10,629 nt of DNA from Nitrogeniibacter sp041600915 (GTDB lineage Bacteria > Pseudomonadota > Gammaproteobacteria > Burkholderiales > Rhodocyclaceae): the NCBI GenBank assembly GCA_041600915.1, contig JBFIJC010000108.1, positions 1 through 10,629 of the forward strand, written 5' to 3'. The number at the start of each line of letters is the position of its first letter. Within the stretch, counting starts at the first letter, position 1. A model generated the notes under the pieces. The model was not told the origin of the DNA. It saw only the letters and a list, made by a program, of their open reading frames with translations, and searched no databases. A program made the position numbers and the translations under genes. Shown one piece after another: positions 7,106 to 10,629 of this stretch.

Positions 7106-7390
7106 TTGATTAACGACAATTTGATTTCCGTTCACCACGACGTCAACAATAAGGAAGAAAAATCCGAGCACTATCCAGCACAAGAAGAGAATTCTGAGCA
7201 CGCTTTGCACCTTTGTTGGCCGTCCCACCTCCGTAAAGAGCGAAGAGGCAATGGTTCGGAGTGAAAGACGCTGAGACAGCGCGATGTAGATATTTAGTGC
7301 CAATAGTCCAACGACGGCAACCCCGGTGATTTGGAAGATCAGTTCCTGCTGCCCAGGGACAAATGGCCAGATCGCGCGCAGTGTATCCAT
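7100..7390 (-). CDS. Cassette 2: small two-helix membrane protein, function unknown
   Basis: The product has 96 residues and two clear hydrophobic segments (about 18-39 and 64-86), separated by a basic loop with several Arg and Lys. This suggests both ends face the same side, with the loop probably in the cytoplasm. An AGGA Shine-Dalgarno sits 6 nt before the ATG, so this cassette carries its own ribosome-binding site. The TAA stop lies within R'' of its attC, as is usual for cassette genes. I do not recognise the family. Confidence 0.82.
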   Translation of the reverse strand: MDTLRAIWPFVPGQQELIFQITGVAVVGLLALNIYIALSQRLSLRTIASSLFTEVGRPTKVQSVLRILFLCWIVLGFFFLIVDVVVNGNQIVVNQT

Positions 7391-7402
7391 AACTTTCCTA
7401 AA

Positions 7403-7529
7403 ACCTAACGCCGCGTTAAGTGGTGAACAACGCGACTACCCAACCTAAAGCATTGTGCCGTAAACACTAAAGTTGCATCAAACTGAAAATGCCGCGCGTT
7501 GTGAATCCGTCTTGAACGCTTTGTTATGC
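7403..7529 (-). repeat. attC of cassette 1 (127 bp, VCR-like)
   Basis: Minus-strand R'' GCATAAC (7523-7529) and R' GTTAGGT (7403-7409, perfect GTTRRRY) frame a much longer site than the other four. The inner sequence, including AAAGCGTTCAAGACGG, CAACGCGCGGCATTTTCAGT, TTTAGTGTT and CCACTTAACGCGGCGTTAG, matches in order the words I remember from Vibrio cholerae repeats (AACGCGTGGCGTTTCCAGT, GTTTAGTGTT, CCCCTTAGGCGGGCGTTA). This points to a Vibrio- or Shewanella-type source for cassette 1. The comparison is from memory, not from an alignment. Confidence 0.9.
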
Positions 7530-7538
7530 GTAGCTTCT

Positions 7539-7844
7539 TTAACCGAGCACAGGTCTAAAAAAGCTGCGCTCATAGCTGATAATGCAGTCCACTTTATCGG
7601 CAAACTCGAAGGCTTTAATACATTCAGGGTCATTTTGAGACTTAGTACGATAGTCTTCATAAGCTGACAAACTTTCAAACGTAAAAAGAGCCAAAGCTAC
7701 ATTGTTTGCGCCTTCAGATGGCAGAAAGTAGCCATTGTGTTGACCACCAAACTTCTCAACAAGTGGAATCCACATTCTGGCGTATTCTTCGAACTCATTG
7801 ACCTTCTTTGGGTCAATTACATACCTGACGTAACAAGTAATCAT
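7539..7844 (-). CDS. Cassette 1: NIPSNAP-family protein (dimeric alpha/beta barrel)
   Basis: The product has 101 residues and fits the NIPSNAP family: the MITCYVRYVID strand, a helix ending with WIPLVEKFGGQHNGYF, the PSEGANNVALALFTFES segment, DYR and the C-terminal YERSFFRP. Such proteins are small cytosolic dimers of ferredoxin-like fold; most bacterial members have no proven reaction. An AAGGAG Shine-Dalgarno stands 9 nt before the ATG at 7844 but only 3 nt before an in-frame ATG at 7850, so I prefer 7844; family members also start with MITCYV. The gene is first in the array, next to attI, where expression is normally strongest. Its TAA lies 9 nt before R''. Its AT-rich codons and VCR-like attC suggest an origin outside this host's lineage. 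Confidence 0.9.
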   Translation of the reverse strand: MITCYVRYVIDPKKVNEFEEYARMWIPLVEKFGGQHNGYFLPSEGANNVALALFTFESLSAYEDYRTKSQNDPECIKAFEFADKVDCIISYERSFFRPVLG

Positions 7845-7884
7845 AAACATTAACTCCTTCTAATTGCTTGATTTTATGGGCTAC

Positions 7885-7960
7885 GCATAACGTTAAGTGG
7901 ACAACCTAATTGACGCAAAACATTGCGTCATGATGACAAATGAATGTTGATGACGCATAA
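7885..7960 (-). other. attI: attI recombination site of the integron
   Basis: Between cassette 1 and intI the minus strand reads ACTTAAC then GTTATGC (7898-7885). The two are an inverse core (RYYYAAC) and a core box directly abutting, and crossover falls between the G (7891) and TT. Toward intI there are repeated TGACGCA words at 7911-7917 and 7951-7957, and inverted at 7924-7930. ACGCATAA at the core (7883-7890) recurs at 7953-7960. These repeats are candidates for the accessory integrase-binding sites that attI sites carry. The outer limit is approximate. GTTATGC strictly belongs to the inserted cassette 1, as after any insertion. Confidence 0.8.
7911..7930. repeat. Perfect 8-bp inverted repeat in the attI/intI intergenic region
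   Basis: TGACGCAA (7911-7918) and TTGCGTCA (7923-7930) form a perfect palindrome around AACA. It lies between the attI core and the likely intI promoter, so it may bind the integrase or a regulator. A third TGACGCA half-site follows at 7951-7957. Confidence 0.7.
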
Positions 7961-7975
7961 AAAAACCCTTACGAT
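7947..7975 (+). promoter_or_regulatory. Candidate intI promoter
   Basis: TTGATG (7947-7952) and TACGAT (7970-7975) are spaced by 17 bp and would place the transcript start near 7982, about 30 nt before the intI ATG. The -10 is a 4 of 6 match, so this is a weak promoter call. The -35 overlaps the third TGACGCA repeat, which could let bound integrase repress its own gene. Confidence 0.4.
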
Positions 7976-8010
7976 TCATAGAACTCTAGAAATGTAGACC
8001 ATCCTAAAAA

Positions 8011-8988
8011 ATGAGTACAACTACGTCACCGCCACGACTGCTCGATCAGGTTCGGGAGCGCATTCGTGTGAAGCACTACAGCATCCGCACTGAGCAAGCT
8101 TATGTGGATTGGATTAAACGCTACATCATCTTTCATGGCAAGAGCCATCCAAGAGACATGGGCGCTGCTGAGGTTGAGGCGTTCCTGACGGCACTGGCCG
8201 TACAACGTCACGTCGCGGCGGCGACTCAAAATCAGGCGCGTTCGGCGTTGTTGTTCCTGTACGGCGAGGTATTGGGAGTAGATCTGCCTTTTCTAGGCAA
8301 CGTCACGCAGGCCAAAGCCTCGAGACGTTTACCGGTCGTGCTGACCCGCGCAGAGGTAAGCCAGCTTCTCGGCAGGATGACTGGTACGCATGCGTTGGTT
8401 GCTGGTTTGCTGTACGGATCGGGCCTTCGATTGATGGAGGCCTTACGCTTGCGGGTGAAAGATCTTGAGTTTTCACGAGGCGAGCTACTGGTGCGGGACG
8501 GCAAGGGCGCTAAAGACAGGATAACGATGTTGCCTTCGCGTTTGCAGCCCGCTCTCGGGGAACATCTCAATCACGTTCGATCCTTGCACACAGCGGATAT
8601 TGTGCGGGGGCATGGGCGGGTATATCTACCCAACGCGCTGGAGAAAAAATATCCGAATGCGGCCACTGAGTGGGCTTGGCAGTATGTGTTTCCCGCGGCT
8701 GGTTTGAGCACCGATCCGAGATCAGGCATTGTCCGCCGGCACCATGTGTCGGACCAGGCGGTGCAGCGAGCATTCAAGCAAGCCGTTCGGAATTCGGACA
8801 TTCATAAACCCGCAACACCTCACACGCTGCGCCATTCGTTTGCGACGCATTTGCTCGAATCAGGCTACGACATCCGAACCGTACAGGAGCTGCTGGGGCA
8901 TTCGGATGTGACGACGACGATGATTTACACCCACGTGTTGAATCGCGGCGGTCGAGGCGTGGTGAGCCCGCTCGATCGCGTGGGTTGA
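8011..8988 (+). CDS. intI: Integron integrase (tyrosine recombinase IntI)
   Basis: This enzyme inserts cassettes at attI and excises them by recombining folded single-stranded attC sites. The 325 residues align along their length with class 1 IntI1 as I remember it. The N-terminal SAM-like domain begins LLDQVRERIRVKHYSIRTEQ. The tyrosine recombinase catalytic set is intact: R140 (GSGLR), K165 (GKGAKDR), H271 and R274 (HTLRH), H297 (LLGHSD) and nucleophile Y306 (MIYTHV). The extra helix-containing patch specific to IntI, which XerC/D lack, is present at about 205-228 (LPNALEKKYPNAATEWAW). Each catalytic residue sits six positions earlier than its IntI1 counterpart, so no internal loss is likely. 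The ATG has no clear Shine-Dalgarno, which suggests low expression. It diverges from the array, with attI between. Sequence style resembles the freshwater/soil proteobacterial clade; this placement is inference. Confidence 0.97.
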   Translation: MSTTTSPPRLLDQVRERIRVKHYSIRTEQAYVDWIKRYIIFHGKSHPRDMGAAEVEAFLTALAVQRHVAAATQNQARSALLFLYGEVLGVDLPFLGNVTQAKASRRLPVVLTRAEVSQLLGRMTGTHALVAGLLYGSGLRLMEALRLRVKDLEFSRGELLVRDGKGAKDRITMLPSRLQPALGEHLNHVRSLHTADIVRGHGRVYLPNALEKKYPNAATEWAWQYVFPAAGLSTDPRSGIVRRHHVSDQAVQRAFKQAVRNSDIHKPATPHTLRHSFATHLLESGYDIRTVQELLGHSDVTTTMIYTHVLNRGGRGVVSPLDRVG

Positions 8989-8999
8989 GTTGCAGTGGT

Positions 9000-9029
9000 G
9001 GGCAGCACGTTGTCTGCCCTGCTTCGGGC
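9000..9029 (+). terminator. Hairpins just after intI
   Basis: GGGCAG (9000-9005) pairs with CTGCCC (9014-9019), and overlapping it GCCC (9016-9019) pairs with GGGC (9026-9029). They lie 11 nt after the intI stop. There is no T-run, so termination is only possible. Confidence 0.3.
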
Positions 9030-9052
9030 TTGTCGTGTAGTCGAAGTGCTGC

Positions 9053-9070
9053 GGCGGGTTGAAACCCGCC
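9053..9070. repeat. GC-rich palindrome between intI and the DUF3592 gene
   Basis: GGCGGGTT (9053-9060) and AACCCGCC (9063-9070) form an 8-bp stem over GA, followed on the plus strand by CTACGTTTTG. It lies between convergent genes and could stop transcripts from either side. Palindromes of this CCGCCCTAC type are, to my recollection, frequent in intergenic DNA of betaproteobacteria, so it may be a dispersed REP-like repeat. Confidence 0.55.
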
Positions 9071-9130
9071 CTACGTTTTGACGAGGCTTTGTGGCATCCG
9101 CCCAACCGCGCTCAATACCGATTGGGCGCT

Positions 9131-9625
9131 TCAAGCATGATAGGCGAACCAATATAGCGACATTGGCAGCAGCGCCAGGGCGATCGTGACGACCAGGCCT
9201 GTTTTACCGGGCAGGACGAGGAAGCTCTTTTTCGGATTGCGTGGATTAAAGAACACCTCCACGCCGCCATCGTTGTTACTGCGGATACGCGCCAGCTGCC
9301 TGTCGAGAAGGAATTTTGCGTTGTGGCTGACGATCATCACCCAAGGTGAAACGCGGCTGCCCTGGTAGTGCTCACCATTGACGCAGTACTCGTACAAAGC
9401 CGAGGCTGCGTATTCCTGGCGCGACGTGACCAGATGGGTGCCGCCCACTTTTCGTGCACCTCTGTTGACCAGAACGCCGGTGGTGCTCGGCCAAGCCATG
9501 ATGCGCAGCTGATAGACGGCCGAATAGCTCAAGAGCACAAGGCAGTACAGCGCCGCAAAAAAGACGAGGCCTCTTTTGTCTCCGTCAGCGGCCAAGGCCC
9601 ACATCGCGCTCAGATATTCGACCAC
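9131..9625 (-). CDS. DUF3592-type membrane protein
   Basis: The product has 164 residues with a membrane helix near each end (about 19-39 and 142-161) and a soluble stretch between. That middle part has the DUF3592 pattern: WPSTTGVLVN, a YEYCVNGEHYQGSRVSP strand pair, VEVFFNPRNPKKSFL, then PG before the last helix. The family has no assigned reaction. The start is uncertain: the GTG at 9625 gives the full frame, and an ATG at 9604 would remove seven residues without touching the first helix; neither has a strong Shine-Dalgarno. It begins 26 nt after the purL stop on the same strand, so it is probably co-transcribed with purL, though no functional link is evident. Confidence 0.85.
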   Translation of the reverse strand: MVEYLSAMWALAADGDKRGLVFFAALYCLVLLSYSAVYQLRIMAWPSTTGVLVNRGARKVGGTHLVTSRQEYAASALYEYCVNGEHYQGSRVSPWVMIVSHNAKFLLDRQLARIRSNNDGGVEVFFNPRNPKKSFLVLPGKTGLVVTIALALLPMSLYWFAYHA

Positions 9626-9651
9626 CTTTCAGGGCGCTTCTTGGGCTACGC

Positions 9652-10629
9652 TCAGCCGACCCAGTGGCGCGCGTTGCGGAACATGCGCATCCACGGTGAG
9701 TCTTCGCCGTTGCCGGCCGGGTACCACGACATTTGTGTGGTGCGGTGGGTGCGCTCGGGGTGCGGCATCATGATGGTGAAGCGGCCGTCGTCGGTGGTGA
9801 CGCCGGTGATGCCTTCGGGCGAGCCGTTGGGGTTGAAGGGGTAGCGCTCGGCGGCCTGACCGTGGTGGTCGATGAAACGCACCGCCTGAATGACGCTGTC
9901 CTTTGCACCGCCTGTGAACACCGCCTGCCCTTCGCCGTGCGAGACGACGATGGGCATGCGGCTGCCGGCCATGCCGTCGAAGAAGATGGACGGGTTGTCG
10001 AGGATTTCGACCTGGCTGAAGCGGGCTTCGAACTGTTCGCTGCGGTTGCGATGGAAAGTGGGCCAGTGCTGAGCGCCAGGGATGATGGGCGCGAGGTGCG
10101 ACATCATCTGGCAGCCGTTGCACACGCCGAGGGCGAAGGTGTCGTCGCGGCCGAAGAAGGCTTCGAAGGCGTCACGCAGTTTGGTATTGAACAGAATGGA
10201 CTTGGCCCAGCCCTGCCCCGCGCCGAGCACGTCGCCATACGAGAAACCGCCGCAAGCAGCCACGCCTTTGAAGTCGGCCAGGGCGAAGCGACCGTTTTGC
10301 AGGTCGGACATGTGCACGTCAAAGGGGTCAAAGCCGGCGCGAGCGAAGGCGGCGGCCATTTCAACATGGGAGTTGACGCCTTGCTCGCGCAGGATGGCGA
10401 TACGGGGGCGCACGCCGGTGGCGATCATGGGCGCGGCAATGTCTTCATTGGCGTCGTACGTGAGCCGCACGCTCAGGCCGGGGTCGGTGGCGTCGGCCAG
10501 CGCGTCGAATTCTTCTTGCGCGCAGGTGGCGTCGTCGCGCAGGCGGGCGATCTGGTAGCTGGTTTCGGTCCAGGTCTGTTGCAGTTCGATGCGCGGCGCC
10601 TGGAACAGCAGCTTGGCGTTGCGCCAGAC
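9652..10629 (-). CDS. purL: Phosphoribosylformylglycinamidine synthase, C-terminal part (5' end outside window)
   Basis: PurL makes formylglycinamidine ribonucleotide from FGAR, ATP and glutamine in purine synthesis. The window holds the last 325 residues, about a quarter of a typical 1300-residue large-type PurL; the frame stays open to the window edge, so the GTG at 10470 is not the start. The first 55 or so visible residues are the end of the synthase region (QTWTETSYQIARLRDD). The rest is the class I glutamine amidotransferase domain: RIAILREQGVNSHVEMA, GGFSYGDVLGAG, nucleophile Cys in GVCNGCQMM (codon 10120-10122), and the His and Glu of MMPHPERTHR. All three catalytic residues are present. 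The HRNRSEQFEARFSQVEI segment is typical of proteobacterial PurL. Confidence 0.97.
   Translation of the reverse strand, partial: VWRNAKLLFQAPRIELQQTWTETSYQIARLRDDATCAQEEFDALADATDPGLSVRLTYDANEDIAAPMIATGVRPRIAILREQGVNSHVEMAAAFARAGFDPFDVHMSDLQNGRFALADFKGVAACGGFSYGDVLGAGQGWAKSILFNTKLRDAFEAFFGRDDTFALGVCNGCQMMSHLAPIIPGAQHWPTFHRNRSEQFEARFSQVEILDNPSIFFDGMAGSRMPIVVSHGEGQAVFTGGAKDSVIQAVRFIDHHGQAAERYPFNPNGSPEGITGVTTDDGRFTIMMPHPERTHRTTQMSWYPAGNGEDSPWMRMFRNARHWVG

Larger units (their letters stand above)
5772..8988 (-). mobile_element. Complete integron: intI, attI and five-cassette array
   Basis: The integrase gene lies on the plus strand and the cassettes read away from it on the minus strand, which is the classical integron layout. 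From attI outward the crossover-to-crossover cassettes are: 1 at 7409-7890, 2 at 7025-7408, 3 at 6577-7024, 4 at 6244-6576 and 5 at 5778-6243. Boundaries come from core sites GTTRRRY on the minus strand (5772-5778, 6238-6244, 6571-6577, 7019-7025, 7403-7409, 7885-7891). Each cassette's 5' half-site is the exact reverse complement of the R'' box at its own 3' end, which confirms the borders independently of gene calls. Genes of cassettes 1, 2, 3 and 5 face the same way and stop at or just before their attC. I see no transposase or resistance gene, so it looks like a chromosomal integron. A cassette promoter (Pc) could not be identified with confidence. Confidence 0.93.

Noticed and set aside
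5772..7529. CRISPR array as an explanation for the spaced palindromes
   Set aside because: The repeats differ from each other in sequence and length, are 330-480 bp apart, and have the R''/L''/L'/R' layout of attC.
7850..8010. Cassette promoter Pc on the minus strand
   Set aside because: I tried several -35/-10 pairs (for example TTGTCA or TTGTCC as -35) and none had a good -10 at 16-18 bp, so I do not call one; Pc could also lie inside intI.
8011..8988. XerC/XerD-type recombinase instead of IntI
   Set aside because: The IntI-specific patch near residues 205-228 is present, and the gene sits divergent from attI and an attC array.

Overview
The window looks like a GC-rich proteobacterial chromosome, most likely a betaproteobacterium of the Rhodocyclales/Burkholderiales kind. 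This is inferred from the style of the PurL protein, the sensor kinases and the integron integrase; no rRNA or other firm marker is present. The flanking chromosomal genes are GC-rich, while most of 5.8-8.0 kb is visibly AT-richer, as expected for acquired gene cassettes.

Layout. (1) 157-5605, plus strand: a three-gene signalling operon with ATGA stop/start overlaps at both junctions. It encodes a membrane histidine kinase with two periplasmic solute-binding-type domains and a PAS domain, a stand-alone CheY-like receiver, and a soluble hybrid kinase (REC-GAF-HisKA-HATPase-REC). No HPt or DNA-binding output protein is in view. (2) 5606-5771: a short junction with a weak inverted repeat and the 5' remnant of a lost cassette. 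(3) 5772-8988: a complete small integron. The integrase gene intI (8011-8988, plus) diverges from an array of five cassettes read on the minus strand, with attI just upstream of intI. I could place all five attC sites and the recombination points to the base. Cassette 1 carries a NIPSNAP-family gene, 2 a two-helix membrane protein, 3 a possible OB-fold protein, 4 no convincing gene, and 5 a zinc-ribbon membrane protein. None is a recognised resistance gene. (4) 8989-9130: hairpins between convergent genes. (5) 9131-9625, minus: a DUF3592-type membrane protein. (6) 9652-10629, minus: the C-terminal glutaminase part of purL, cut by the window edge.

The integron is the noteworthy system. Its five cassettes have different attC sites (75, 78, 84, 87 and 127 bp), one of them resembling the Vibrio cholerae repeat (VCR), so it seems to have collected cassettes from several sources. 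Each cassette's first bases are the exact reverse complement of its own R'' box, and the match runs 1-5 bases past the 7-bp core. The attI region has an 8-bp perfect inverted repeat and repeated TGACGCA words between intI and the array. I see no LexA box in front of intI.
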